Source: Cephalotus follicularis (taxonomy: Eukaryota; Streptophyta; Magnoliopsida; Oxalidales; Cephalotaceae). Taken from it: a stretch of 64,000 nucleotides of DNA. The first letter of the stretch is position 1. Each line of letters starts with the position of its first letter. Below, one piece after another: positions 10,986 to 23,412 of the stretch. The notes below the pieces were generated by a model. That model was not told the origin of the DNA, searched no databases, and saw only the letters and a list, made by a program, of their open reading frames with translations. The DNA lies in the NCBI GenBank assembly GCA_001972305.1, contig BDDD01001978.1:22945-86944 (forward strand), in the 5' to 3' direction. The position numbers and the translations under genes were made by a program.

Positions 10986-13374
10986 TGTGACGACCAAATT
11001 CCCTTTTGTATTGTTCATGCATACATCGTACCGTATTGGACCATACTGAACCGTATTGTATTGAGGTATTCTTATACCTATTGATATTGTATTGGTTATA
11101 TGCATGTATAGTCGGGATTTTGGGCCAAGTTTCGGAGAGTTGATCGAATCGGCTATTTAAGTCAATTCTCTCTCTTTCTCTCATTATTCACATTTCCTCT
11201 TCTCTCTCTATCCTTCTCCCTCTCTCTCTAGTTGGAGCCTCCATCTTCCTCCCTTGTAGCCGGAATTGCATCCCCATCGACAAGGACAGTGATTACAAGT
11301 GGTGGCTTACCGATTGAACAAGAAAGTAGCGGATTATTGGGTGTTTCCAGCCGATTAATCGATCGTTAGCTCAACTTTTGAAGCTTCAGTGATAGGTAGG
11401 ACTTCTTTACTGAATTGCCTACTATTTTATTGATTGATTGATTTAATTGCATGATTGAATTGAATGATTGAGTGATTGAATTGAGGTTTTTAGGGTTTAT
11501 AGCAAACTCTTGACCTAATTGCCAAATTGAATGATTGAAATTGAATTTGTTAGGTTGTAACTAGTCTTACTAACCTCAAATGATTGATTGCAAACTTTGG
11601 TTTTCAAACAATGGCTTTAAATTGGATTTTGGATTGAGATTGGCCCCATTTTCTACCAGAAAAATCAACCCTGCCCGGAAAGACGTCGACCCTTAGCCCA
11701 AAGGCGTCGATGTCTTTCTCATACGAGTGCGATATCCTTGATTCTGCAGTAAAGACATCGACGTCTTTCTAAAGACGTCGACGTCTTTGCCTCGAGATGT
11801 CTCTCCCCTGGAAAGACGTCGATGCCGAACATCGATGCGCATTCTCAGGCTGTTTTTATTGAAAAGCATCGACGCCTTTCTCAAAGGACGTCGATGTCTT
11901 TGGCCAATTCTCTACATGAACAAGGAAAGACATCGACGTCTTTCTAAAGACATCGACGTCTTTCCTCCATTTTAAAGAGGAGTTGACATCTTTCATTAAA
12001 GACATCGACGCCTAGTGTACTGAAAGGAGTTTTAACTATTTTAAAGCTAGTTTTCTACTTCTTTTCACATCGCCACTTGACCGGAGCCTCACTTGAGGTG
12101 TTCAAGTGTTTGAAAACAGTTTTAATGATTGCACTGACCGATTGATTGCTTGGGTCATGAGTGTTGCTGCGAGTCTAAGTCGGTAAAATGGATGCACGTT
12201 CCCATCCCTCCATTAGGCACCACCACTTATTGCTTTGCTTCGACGCTGTATTGATACATCGATCGATTGCTTGAGTCGTGAGTGTTGTTGCGAGCCCAAG
12301 TCGGTACGATGGACGCACGTTCTCATTTCTCCATTAGACACCACCACTTATTGACTTTACCCATTATTGCATTGACTTGATTGATATATTGTATTGTATG
12401 GATCCTATAGAGTGACCTTATGATTCGTGTCGGCATGTTAGGGCGTTGACTCTGTCCGCCTATTCCGTCGATCGTTTCACTTATTGTATTGTATTGACCC
12501 ACTGACGAGCGGTACCGATTGATTGTCGATTGATGCTCCCTTGAGGCCGTAGCTCCCTAACGGTATCAGTAGCTCCCTCGGTTGTAGCTCATCGAGACTG
12601 TATTGACCCAACCATAGGCTGGAAGATCTATGAGTTCCAGACCTGATCAATCTGGAAACCGTAGATAGATCTCCCACCCTTTTTGAAGGACTACCTTCCG
12701 TGGGATTGATCACCGCTAACCGATTGACATTGTATTGACCCGGTCGCATGCTCTATAGGATATTGATTGATTGATTGGGTGTTTCATACACCACCACTGA
12801 GTGTCTGACATTGATTGATTGTTATAGATCCTATCCATATGCTCTGTTGGGCCAATGTCATACGGATAGTCTGATCGCCAATTGTACATGTACATTTGCC
12901 ATGTCATGCATTGATATTGTACACCGCACATTGTCATTGTTTAAATTGTCACCGATACTGCACATTGTACATGCATACATGCTGCATGGGGTTTCTGCTT
13001 AGCCAGTGTGGCTAACCCCATCCTTCGGGGTGGGGCTGTGTTGTACCTTTGTGTGCTGCATAGGTAGGGCAGCAGGTAGCAGTGGACAGAAGGACTGAGG
13101 ACCGTTGATCGCATGACTGCTTGGACACCGAGGAGCTGGTTGTGAGAGATTTGAGTGTATTGTATTGAAAGATTGTTAATGTTTTGAAAAGACTTGTATT
13201 GTAAAGGAATTGTATCGTATGTACGGATCAATGTATCGTTTCTTCCGCAACTGATATATATGTATTGCAAAGTTTTAAGTTTTTCCGCATTTTATATTGC
13301 TAGTCCCGACCATTGTATTGTATATTGGATTGAGCGTATGCCACATGTCCGCCCTGCGGGCGCGGGGTGTTATA
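10986..13374 (+). repeat. 3' LTR of F
   Basis: 2389 bp, collinear with the 5' LTR, with the same palindrome array (about 11677-12014) and 121-bp duplication. It ends GTGTTATA instead of GTGTTACA, so the terminal CA is mutated to TA. The duplication TATGG follows at 13375. Confidence 0.95.
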
Positions 13375-14234
13375 TATGGATCCGATTTGTGTGATAGAGG
13401 CGTATGGGTATACTCTAGTATCTGATATGTTAACGATATGGATTCTGGGGATTGATTATGTAGTGCCGTACACGTCTTTTCGTTTGGCATGTGGGCCTTG
13501 CAAACCCCTTGCAACTACACATATGTGTATGCGCTTTGGATCTCTGAGATGAGATTTTGGAAATCGGATAAGTCTCTGTTTGTTTTTCGTTTTGAATATG
13601 TTTTGTAATTTTGAACTTGGTTTATGTCTTGGAATTGAATAACGCTTTAAAAATTAGGTACTCGTTTTAAATTGATTGTATGACTACTTACCTTCGCTTT
13701 TGAAAATAATGTTAAATTATTTTATGCATAAGGTATATGTTATTTAAAGATTCAGGTATTTTCTATCTTTTAAATTATCGTTTTATGTTTTCTGATTCTA
13801 TATACGTACTGAGGTTTGCTCAGCCGCGTTTTTGTTTCCATGCGGCAGGTATTCAGGGACAGCATCCGGGCAATGTGTGATGAGCGAGATGTCAAATATG
13901 ATAAGGATCACTTAGGAGATGGAACCGGTTATGCTTAGTTATTTTATGGTCATGTTAGGACCCCCTATTAGAACAATATTATGTCTTTCAGTTTATGATT
14001 TTGGATTATATTTCAGTTTTTGGTTTATGTTTAAGTTTTCATAATATGAATAAAGTCTTAGACAATGTTTTAGATTATATATGTTATGTTTAGACCATCA
14101 CGCAATTTGAATAAAAGATGAGTTAATAATCTGATAAAAAGGAATAAAATTGAGCCATGTTATAAGATAGGTTATGTTCAGTCTTCGATTAGGAACCGTA
14201 ACGACTCCCGCCGTTCGGGGGGTGTTACATTTAT

Positions 14235-16453
14235 AATTTATGACTAATCTTGGTGTTTCTGAATAAAAGGTTGCTTAACTCAAAGGGGATTTGCTAGACC
14301 TAATTAATTTTTTATTATGAATTTGTGAAGTGAGTAACTGTTGTTCAAGTTTTTTATTATACATAAAAGACAAATGTTTTTCTTTTGTTCTTATTAAATT
14401 TATAGAGTGTTCTTTAAATATGGATAATGTTTTTAGAATATTAATTTCTTTAGTAATTGGTTTTTCATTGAAAGTAAACATAATTTTATGTTGTAATTCC
14501 TTCATTTATTACTTTAAATGGTTTAATAACTTCTAGAAATAGTTGACCTAGGATTATTCCTATGTCTAAATCATCTTTGACTAGGATAAATGATTGTTTG
14601 ATGTTAATACCTCCATTACAGATATGGACATCAGAAATTTTGAAATTAACTCTAAGGTTTTCACCGTTAGTAGTGGATAATCTTTGTTCAGCTTTTTCAA
14701 AGAATTTTGTTGGGATTAATTCCTCTTGAATACAATTTATTTGTGCACCTTATATACCATGGCAATTGTTTGAAGTTTGAAAGAATCTTGAATTGTAATA
14801 ATAATGTTAATATTCTATTTTTGGTATGTTATTCTTTCTATTAAATTGACCATTTTTTTGAATTTCTGGTTTAATAGGGTTAATTAGTTCAATTTCTTTA
14901 TCAGAAGAAGAGGAAGACGACTGTTTTGTAATAAAATACGTTTTAAATGTATAATTTGTTTCTTTGTTTTTTGTTTAAATTTTTGTAATTGTTTTTTAGT
15001 ATCTTTAATGTATTTTTGTAAATCTTGTAATGTTAAACTTTGTGGTAGTGGATTATTAAATTTTTTAAATATGTTTTGTAACGTGTAAGGTTGATTAATT
15101 GATGTAGTAGGTTCATCTGATATTACTTCTTTTAATTTTAATAAATATTCTCCTTTTAATTCTAGGTCATCAATTTTATCAGCTAATTGTATTAGTAAAC
15201 TAGATTCTTTTTGTTTATCAGTATTTTGTTCGATTTTTATTATTTTGAATTTCTAGTGTGACTTCTTCTAATTTATTATCATCATTCTCATAACTTCTTT
15301 TAATTTCCTAAATACTAGTAATTTCTTCTATAAGAAAATGTTTATTTTCTTTTTCTAAATTTATATTATTGTTTTCTAAAAATTTTTCTTGTTCAAAATG
15401 AATTTCAATGTTACAATCATCAGATTCTTGTTTAGAATATAAAGAAGAGTTGTTAAATTTTTGAACTTGTATTGAAGAATCTATATGTTGGAAACATTCA
15501 GTTTCATCTTTAGTATTTTGTTCATTAATTTTTTCAATTCTATGTGTAATTAATGATGTCTTAATTTTTTCAATTTGTAAATGAGTTGTTTGAATTTTAC
15601 TAGTTTCAACTTCTTTAGACAATGAATAAATATTTTCATCGTTAATTGTTTCTATAAGAGAATACTTATTCTCTTTACCTTTTAATGGTATATTTTCTTC
15701 TTCAAAATGATTTTTATTCTCTAAATCTTTATCTTGTAAAATTTTTTCTTTTTGGTTATGTTGTTGGCTAATATAAATTAGTAAATTGTCAAAAAACATA
15801 ACATGAGTCTTGATCTTAATCATGAACTCATACCATGATGTTCGAATATTATTTTGTTCTTCTTCAGAATATTTTTTAAAGAATTTGTTTTTTTTTTGTA
15901 AATGTTTTTCTTAAAGGAAATCTTTTTTAATCAAATCTTTGTTAATTTCAAATGGTTCATTAATTTTAATTTTTTCGTTTTCTTGTTGACTAATGTAAAT
16001 AGGTAAATAGTCGAAAAACATTACATGAGACTTCATTTGAATCATGAACTCATACCATGCAGTTCGAATATCGTTTTGTTCATTTTCAGAATAAATTTCA
16101 AAGAATATATTTCTTTTTTGCAAATATTTTTCTTGTAGAAAATCTTTTCTAATTAAATCTTTATTGATTTCAAATAGTTTGTCAACTTTAATCGTTTGAA
16201 GTTTTATTTTAGAGTGTGTGGGGGAAATAGTTTCTAAATATGGAGATTCTTTGATTTTAATAGTTTTAGTTTGATTTCTATTAATTTTTATGGCTTATTC
16301 AATTTTTTGATTAATTTTTTGAATTCTTTTATCAATTTCTGAAGTCTTTCTAAGTTTAGTCTTATTTTGCCATTGTTTTATTCTTTCATCTAATTCTTTA
16401 TCTCTATTTGAATTATTACTAGTTTCTGAACCGCTAAATGATCTCGAAGACAT
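14235..16453 (-). pseudogene. Endogenous pararetrovirus remnant: N-terminal region and protease
   Basis: AT-rich minus-strand coding starts at a Met at 16453 (a Ser-rich N terminus) and decays through many stops and frameshifts. Visible parts in order are: a Lys/Glu-rich coiled-coil-like segment; a roughly 70-residue block present twice in tandem (about 15985-16180 and 15755-15955) with a W-Y-E-F-M-I core followed by M-F-F-D; a long charged Glu/Lys/Asn region (15308-15760); a second Lys-rich helical region (14900-15240); and an aspartic-protease domain. The protease keeps G-A-Q-I-N-C-I (14731-14751) and a downstream I-I-L-G-Q, but its catalytic D-[ST]-G is destroyed by a stop. About 260 bp upstream lies an initiator-Met primer site (16701-16715). 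The domain order and absence of LTRs favour a caulimovirid copy. No CCHC knuckle or movement-protein signature was recognised. Confidence 0.68.
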
Positions 16454-16812
16454 AACTCTACATAATTTATTCATATTAATTAATTTTTATAGTTTCAGTT
16501 CAATCACGTCAAAATAATTTGATCCCTCTAGCCCACTAAGAGTGTTATGATGATCTATTGGGACTTACACTCCTCTTCTGCCCTATCACCTCAGTTCTCT
16601 TACTGCTAGTGGATCGTTCCAGTGCAGATGCACCCTACTCAGACGTTTTAGAAACTTTGACTCTAAAAGATAATCAATATCAATAAACTATCCAGGGTTT
16701 TTGGCTCTGATACCATTTGGGGAACGGAAGCTAATAGCAATTTGGTGCGGTGAGGTGATAGTGACTTAAAGATAAATAATAGTTATAGTGACTGAAAGTA
16801 TATAGTGACTAT
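16454..16812 (-). other. Leader region of the pararetrovirus copy with primer site
   Basis: No coding is seen. The complement of 16701-16715 reads TTGGTATCAGAGCCAA-like (core TGGTATCAGAGCC), the initiator-tRNA site used by plant pararetroviruses and many LTR elements. No LTR borders it on either side, which fits a pararetrovirus genome. The region ends at a TA-rich junction with the truncated 5' LTR of A. Confidence 0.55.
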
Positions 16813-17297
16813 CCATATATATATATATATATGTAGAGTTTTATATATTACGTATTGCATCATGATGTATTCATTTTCATGACATTTGTTATCGTTGACC
16901 GCAAGTGCTTTTATATCTTTCCTACTTAGCCAGTTGATTCGGGTAGCCCTATCAATTACAGATTGATGCAGTGGGATCGATATTGACAAGCGTGGTATGA
17001 CCGAAGAAAAGATAGAGTTGTTTTTCCTTTGGAGAAATGTTAAATGGTTATTGTATTGATGGATAACAGTTCATGCTCCATTTGAGGGCGATTAACGATG
17101 ATTATATTGTATTGTTGTTAAACAATTGGTAAAACATAGTATGTGATGCATTTTATGGTACTTAAATTCAGCATGTATTTAATGTTTCCGTAAGAAATTA
17201 TGTGATTGGAAATTTTTAAATTTTCTCGATTTCGTTTAAGCTGGATATATGTTAATTGCCAGGACCTTCAGGTCGTTTATGAAAACGGGGTGTGACA
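16813..17297 (+). repeat. 5' LTR of A, truncated to its last 485 bp
   Basis: From the (TA)n tract at 16816-16832 to the end GGGGTGTGACA it matches the 3' LTR at about 47215-47701 (for example GTAGAGTTTTATATATTAC and the block with GATTGATGCAGTGGGATCGAT). The 3' LTR is 1606 bp, so roughly 1.1 kb of this copy is gone. The break falls at the TA tract. Confidence 0.85.
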
Positions 17298-17301
17298 AAC
17301 G

Positions 17302-17314
17302 TGGTATCAGAGCA
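17302..17314 (+). promoter_or_regulatory. Primer binding site of A (tRNA-iMet)
   Basis: TGGTATCAGAGCA starts four bases after the 5' LTR end. Confidence 0.92.
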
Positions 17315-17407
17315 TATTCATTATATGCTTAGCTTGGATAAGTTCCTTGGCAATTAATGATTGTTTCCTTAAGATGATTAATCACATCATTTCTTATAGG
17401 GAACGAA

Positions 17408-20400
17408 ATGGACGGGAGAAGAAAGCGTGGAAGGTCTCGAGCTGTCGATGGAAATATTCCTAAGGAAGAAAATGATAGGGGAGACCCGATGGATCGTATA
17501 GCTGATTACTTCCAGCAACAGATGGCTACCAATGCGGGTAATATGAAGGAAATGTGTCGATTGTATCCCCAAGCCCAGCCACGGCACATGGCTCCTGACC
17601 ATGATGCACGGCATGATGGAAATCAGTTCGGAAGAGATCCTGAGAGATTCATGAGGCAAAACCCTCCTACCTTCAAGCGTGAGCTTGATGCGACTATTGC
17701 TGAGAGATGGTTACAAGATCTGGAGAAGATCTTAACTGTTATGGATTGCACAGATGAACAAAGACTTAAATTTGTTGTTTACCGTTTATGGGTTAGGCTA
17801 CTCATTGGTGGGAGATGATCAAAGCAAAATGGGATTCTACTATACTTGACAGTACTTGGGAGAGATTTCAAGGAGAATTCCTTGAGACTTATGTGCCACG
17901 GGTCGAGCATGAACGTAGGTAGATGGAGCTCTTGGAGTTACTTCAAGGTGATATGACAGTGGCCGAATAACAGGCCAAGTTTTTGAAGTTAGCCAGACAC
18001 TCGGCTTATCTTGTGGCTGATGAAGAAAAGAATATTCGGAGGTATTCGAAAGGCTTACGACCGGATCTTTGGGTGAAGATTAGAGCCATGGAGTTGGAGA
18101 CCTTTGTGAAAGCTGCCCAAAAGGCGAGGTTGTTAGAGAGTATCCAGAATGAAGACCATGCTGAGAGGGCCCATGCACAACAGACTAAGAAAACCTCCAC
18201 ACAGTCTAGACCAGCTTCGTCAAAGTGGAAGGATAGTGGTTCTCCAACCAAGTCAATGAAGAATAGATCTCAGCAGTCTGCCACTCATGGCACTCCTAGT
18301 TAGGGAGGTAATGCAAGATCTGGAGTTTGTTTTCATCGTGGTCATACAGGCTATCAGTTGAAAGATTATTGGGTAAAGAATGGGTTGTGCATGAGGTGTG
18401 GAGCATCTGGCCATTTAATAAGGGATTGCCCGAAGGGTCAGGGAACAGTGCCCACCGAACCTGCGAGTAGTAGCGGTAATGCAGCTGGACCTTCGCAGCA
18501 GAGGGATACTGGCAAGGGCATCATGAAAGGTAGACTCTTTACCCTTACTCAGACAGAAGTTTCGGAGTCTACTTCTGTTATCGGAGGTACACTTTATATC
18601 TATGGTTTTTCTACTAGAGTTTTGCTAGATCCTGGAACATCACACTCATTTATTACTTCACGATTTACATCTTGTTTGGATATGACCCCCGATTGCATGC
18701 CATATGTTCTTGATGTGGGTACACCTACTAGGGATTCCATGTGCATAGATTCTATGTATAAGTGTTGCGAGATTTCTATGCCGGGTATTCCGCTGTAATG
18801 CAGATCTTATTGTGTTGCCCATTCGAGACTTCGATGTCATCTTGGGTATGGATTGGCTGTCAGCTTATCATGCTTACATGGACTGTTACGCAAGATAGTG
18901 GAGTTTTATCTGCAAGATGGTACTACTTTCCAATTTGCGGGAGACAAAGGTTTTCTACACCGATTATATCCTTCACTCGTGCATCAAAGTATCTTGAGAA
19001 ATGATGCAAAGGATATATGGCTTATGTGATTAACAGTAAGAAGAAGAAGGGATTGAGCCTTGAGAAGTTTCCTGTCGTGAATGAATCTCCTAATGTATTT
19101 CCTGCAGTTTTAGTATCGTTGCCGCCAAAGAAGAATATAGAGTTTGTCATTGATCTTGTACTTGGTACAGCTCCTATTTCTAAGGCACCGTACAGAATGG
19201 TTCCTGCAGAATTGAGAGAATTGAAGATTCAATTGTAAGACTTGATTGACAAAGGCTTCGTTCGACCTAGTGTTTCCCCATGGCGTGCACCCGTATTATT
19301 TGCGAAGAAGAAAGATGGATCGATGGGACTTTGTATCGATTATCGAATGTTGAATAAAGCGACAATTAAGAACAAGTATCATCTTCCATAAATTGAGGAA
19401 TTGTTTGATCAGTTACAAGGTTCAAGAGTATTCTCTAAACTCGACATGAGATAGGGTTATCATCAGTTGAGAGTACAGGAAGTAGATATTGAAAAGACTG
19501 CTTTTCGAACTCGGTATGGTCACTATGAGTTCCTAGTAATGTCGTTTGGTGTCACCAATGCACCGACAGCGTTCATATCCTTGATGAATGATGTCTTCCG
19601 ACCATATCTAGATCAGTTTGTTGTCGTGTTCATTGATGATATTATGATATATTCGAAGAACGATGAGGAACATGGAAACCATCTGAGAGTAGTGTTACAG
19701 ATTCTCAAAGATCAGTGCTTGTATGCCAACTTTAGTAAGTGCGAGTTTTGGCTTGACCATGTGGTCTTCCTTGGTCACATAGTTTCTAGGGAAGCTTTGG
19801 CGGTGGATCCGTCGAAAACTGAGGTTGTCCGAGATTGGCCACAACCGAAGAATGTTACAGAGGTACGCAGTTTCCTTGGCTTGGCAGGTTATTAACGGAG
19901 ATTCATCCATAATTTTTTGAGAATTGTCGCGCCGTTGACACAGCTGACCCAGAAGAAGGCTTTATTTATCTGTGATAGAGACTGTGAGACTAGTTTCCAA
20001 GAGTTGAAGGATCGGTTGATCTCTACTCCTATCTTGGCATTGCCCGATGGTAGTGAAGATTTTGTCGTAGCGATGCTTGGGGAAAAGGTTTGGGTTGCGT
20101 ATTGATGCAACGTGGTAGAGTAATTGCTTATGCTTTGAGGAAGTTGAAACCTTATGAAGAAAATTACCCAACACATTATCTCGAATTGGCTGCCATCATA
20201 TTTGCTCTTCAGAAATGGAAACACTATTTATATAGGGCACAAATCTAAATATTCACTTATCACAAGAGCTTGAAAAACCTATTCTGCCAAGCTGAATTGA
20301 ATATGAGGCAGCGTAGATGGGTCGAATTCTTCAACGACTATGATTGTAATATCCAGTACCATCTAGGGAAAGTAACTGTTGTTGCTGATGCTTTGAGTTT

Positions 20401-21168
20401 TAAAGTTATGATAGCTAGTACGATGGTGTCCCAATGGAGGATGTTAGAAGATTTTCAAAAATAGACTACGTTCGTACAATCCCCCGGGATTTTTATTGCT
20501 AATCTTCAAGCTCAGCTAGCATTGCTTGATAAGATTAAAAATGCTCATATTTATGATCCTGAATTGCAGAAAATTATAGAGAGTGTGGGATCGAGACCTG
20601 ATTTTCAGATGCATTCTGATGGTATACTGAGATTTCAAGGATGGGTTTGTCTTCTGAATGATGATGGATTGAAGAATGAGCTACTTTATGAGGCTCATAA
20701 ATCTCAGTACAGTATCCATCATGATAGTACAAAGATGTATCAGGATATGAAGCGGAACTATTGGTGGTCCGGCATGAAGCGCGAGATCGTTGAGTATGTC
20801 GCTAAGTGCTTGACTTGTCAGAGGGTCAAAGCCGAACACCAAAGGCCGGCAGGGTTATTGCAGTCATTGCCAGTAGTGGAGTGGAAGTGGGAACACGTGA
20901 CTATGGATTTCGTTTCGGGTTTTCCATTGACTCATAATCATCACAATGTAGTGTGGGTTATCGTTGATAAACTCACGAAGTCCGTCACTTTTTGCCTATA
21001 CATGTTACCGATTCGGCGAGTAAGTTGGCCCGGCTGTACATAAAAGAAATTGTGAGACTGCATGGTGTTCCTGTGAGTATCGTGTGTGATCGAGATTCAA
21101 TTTTTGCTTCCAAATTTTGGAAGAGATTTCAAACAGCTTTTGGAACGAAGTTGAATTTCCACACAGCT
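17408..21168 (+). pseudogene. gag-pol of A, 5' part (broken)
   Basis: The start chosen is the ATG of MDGRRKRGRS. It contains a capsid-type gag (about 17640-18120) with frameshift near 17795 and stops near 17920 and 17968; one intact CCHC knuckle C-M-R-C-G-A-S-G-H-L-I-R-D-C (about 18388-18430) preceded by a decayed second knuckle; protease with D-P-G-T (about 18630); RT with C-I-D-Y-R and F-I-D-D (about 19630); RNase H (about 19980-20400, frameshifted); and integrase zinc finger (about 20690-20830). Of the integrase catalytic residues, the first two Asp are in M-D-F-V-S-G (about 20905) and C-D-R-D-S (about 21085). It is cut at 21168 before the Glu by insertion of element C. It continues at 45230. 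Confidence 0.9.
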
Positions 21169-21729
21169 TGTCACGCCCCGAACCGTGGGATGGGCCCCAT
21201 GGCCTGACATGTGGCATTCCGTACAATTAATTATCCTTTCATAAATGTATTATCATAAAAATTTAAAACTTTAATAAGGAACATCATAAACAATAACCTT
21301 CAAATAATATATGTGGATATACCCAGTTCTTACACAACTTTATCCATAATGCTTTGCCACAAACCGGCAGGTCATAAGAATAATTACATGATTTCTTACT
21401 CATAATACTGGTCTGAAAAGCGCATTGTCGAGGAGGAGGACAACTTACTTTGCTCTTTATCCTTTGGGTTGCTGCGCTGCTCCAATAGTACCTGAACCTA
21501 GCAAATTCAAAGAATTGGTCAGCAACCCGTAGGTTGTGTAGATTACAACATGCAGAGACACACAACCGAGGAAAAAACAATAAAACCAGAGAAGATATGC
21601 ATGCATACCATATAACCATTAATTCCTTCCTGGTACTACTCTACTCAAACAAGGCAGATTTCCCAATCATAGAACAAAGGAGTTGGTTCGGTCATACACA
21701 GTCTGTTTCATATACAAGTCTTACTATTG

Positions 21730-22010
21730 AGGTTCACCTTTATGTTCAACTGCTTGTGAAATTCACCATTAGGTTCACCTGCTCTGGTAGAGTTCACCCT
21801 TAGGTTCACCCATTAAGCGGGATTCGCCCAAGGATCACTGCCTGCGGAACTCACCCTTAGGTTCACCTGCTCTGGTGGAATTCACCCCTTAGGTTCACCT
21901 GCCAAGCGGAATTCACCCTTGGGTTCACCTGCTCTTGGCAGAATTCACCCTATTTGGGATCACCTGTTAGGGATAGTCTCTATGTGGATTCACTCTTAAG
22001 TTCACCTACC
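21730..22010. repeat. GGTTCACC/GAATTCACC tandem-like repeats (LTR of C)
   Basis: About ten degenerate units of 25-32 bp combine GGTTCACCTGC with GGAATTCACCCTTA. The matching field in the other LTR is about 43500-43860 and has a few more units. Confidence 0.85.
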
Positions 22011-22184
22011 ATAGAACGTCTCACTAAGTCTGTACATATATACATTAGGTAGAGAATGAGCTCTGCTCGGGTGCTCTGACCCTTAGTCAGACTTGGTGCT
22101 CTAAGGGCGCTATGCATTATGCTCTAATCATTCTCACGCTTGAGGGACTGGTCAAACAGATACGCATGAATGTGCTTGGTGACC

Positions 22185-22600
22185 ATATGGATTGGTCTGC
22201 TCGGCATGCGCGGGTTGGTCCACTCTAAGCGTTGGTCTGACTTCCATGTATATATTCATCTCGGGCCAAGAAGGTGGTCTACCCAATGTGCTCGGACAAG
22301 TCCTGCTCGGTATGTACGGACTAGCCATGCTTGGCGACCTTGTGGACAGGCCTGCTCGGCATGTACGGACTAGCCATGCTCGGGAAAGTCATGCTCGACA
22401 TGCTCGGACTAGTCATGCTTGGCGACCTCAAGGAGTGTCATGCTCGGCATGTATGGACTAGCCATGTTCGGCATGCTCAGACAAGTCGAGATTGGCACAC
22501 GCGAGTAGGTCATGCTCGGACATGTTATGCTCGGCACACACATGAGTGAGTCATGCTCAGCAACCAAGTGGACTGGTCTGCTTGGCACGCATAGGACTAG
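22185..22600. repeat. TGCTCGGCATG tandem-like repeats (LTR of C)
   Basis: Many short units built on CATGCTCGGCATGTACGGACT occur with variable length and several GC-rich inverted pairs. The counterpart is about 44030-44430. The apparent open frames here are a by-product of the repeats. Confidence 0.85.
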
Positions 22601-23393
22601 TCCGACTTCGAGCTAGGAAGCTCTAAGTCCTCTAGAGACTAATCTGGCTCAGCGTCAAGATATAGTTCTAAAACTATCCAAGTACTGAACTTCACTGAGA
22701 TTATTCTCAATTCCTTAACATTGGCAGAGGAACAAACAAGGAAATCCTAGTCTAACAAACACAACATAATCAAACAATACAAGCAACACATACACAATCA
22801 ATCAAAAGTCACACACACAAACACACATGCTGGTAGGCACTCGGACATGTAGCAACCTACCTCAGAAACGGTTGAAAACGGAGGTCGCTCGATTCCTTCT
22901 TGAATCTTGAACTTCCTCCAAGGCTGGAGCTACCACGCACCTCAGCTTCATTCTCTTTTCCACTCTGGCATTGCTCCTTCGCTTCCAGGAGATGGGGGAT
23001 TAATACGAGAGACTTCGAATTCTCCCGAGGAAGCTCATCCTTTGTCGCTTTCCTCAGCTTTCTCGTGACACCAGGCTCCATCTTCCACTTTCGCACCTTT
23101 CTCCTGATTTTTCCAATATGGAAGTTGGAAAGGAAGTCTTAAAATGTGTTTCACGGGCGTCTCCTATCTTTTATACCCTTGTGAAGAAGGATCTAGAAAG
23201 CGCCACACACACACAACCGCCTTCTATTAGAATTGGGCTAATCTTTCTGTCCTTTTCTTTACGACCCAAAATCAGTCCTTCTAAAGCCCAAAACCGAATC
23301 TGACCCAAAGGAGGAGAAATAAATCTAGGAAGCCCATATTTGCATATTATCATAGGTACATAACAATTCTTTACAATATTTAGAGGCATTACA

Positions 23394-23412
23394 TCCTCCC
23401 CTCCTTAGAAGA
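23394..23412 (-). promoter_or_regulatory. Polypurine tract of C
   Basis: The complement reads CTAAGGAGGGGAGGA directly before the 3' LTR start TGTAATGCC on the minus strand. Confidence 0.85.

Larger units (their letters stand above)
3891..13374 (+). mobile_element. Chromovirus-type Ty3/gypsy retrotransposon F, full length
   Basis: It is bounded by the exact duplication TATGG (3886-3890 and 13375-13379). It has a 5' LTR (3891-6268), a tRNA-iMet primer site (6272-6282), gag-pol in one frame (6452-10932, broken), a polypurine tract (10973-10985) and a 3' LTR (10986-13374). Protein order is gag, protease, RT, RNase H, integrase, then a chromodomain-like tail, which places it in the chromovirus branch of Ty3/gypsy; a Tekay/Del-like lineage is inferred from LTR size and termini. 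The two LTRs align end to end. In the first 175 or so aligned bases I count seven differences, all transitions. That suggests fairly recent insertion followed by methylcytosine decay. Confidence 0.95.
1962..14229 (+). mobile_element. Solo LTR H, interrupted by retrotransposon F
   Basis: It starts TGTAATACCCCG at 1962 and ends GGGGGGTGTTACA at 14229, flanked by the exact 5-bp duplication TTTAT (1957-1961 and 14230-14234). Without the nested element F (3891-13374 plus one TATGG copy) it is about 2.8 kb. It contains no gag or pol coding of its own, which fits a solo LTR left by recombination between two LTRs. The right part (13380-14229) has typical LTR features, including an AT-rich stretch and a GC-rich block near 13830-13870. 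It sits inside the reverse transcriptase region of the pararetrovirus copy. Confidence 0.85.
21169..23393 (-). repeat. 3' LTR of C
   Basis: 2225 bp, ending GGCATTACA. It is collinear with 43001-45229 except for the first 60 or so bases, which are missing from the right copy. It contains two internal repeat fields (21730-22010 and 22185-22600). I estimate 5-6% divergence between the two LTRs from a spot comparison of about 200 bp. Confidence 0.93.

Noticed and set aside
13380-14229. Separate transposon between F and the viral fragment
   Set aside because: It is the right part of solo LTR H, proved by the TATGG and TTTAT duplications.
22170-22549. Overlapping open frames rich in M-L-G-L and A-R-H
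   Set aside because: They arise from the tandem CATGCTCGGCATG words in the C LTR; the same region in the other LTR breaks them differently.
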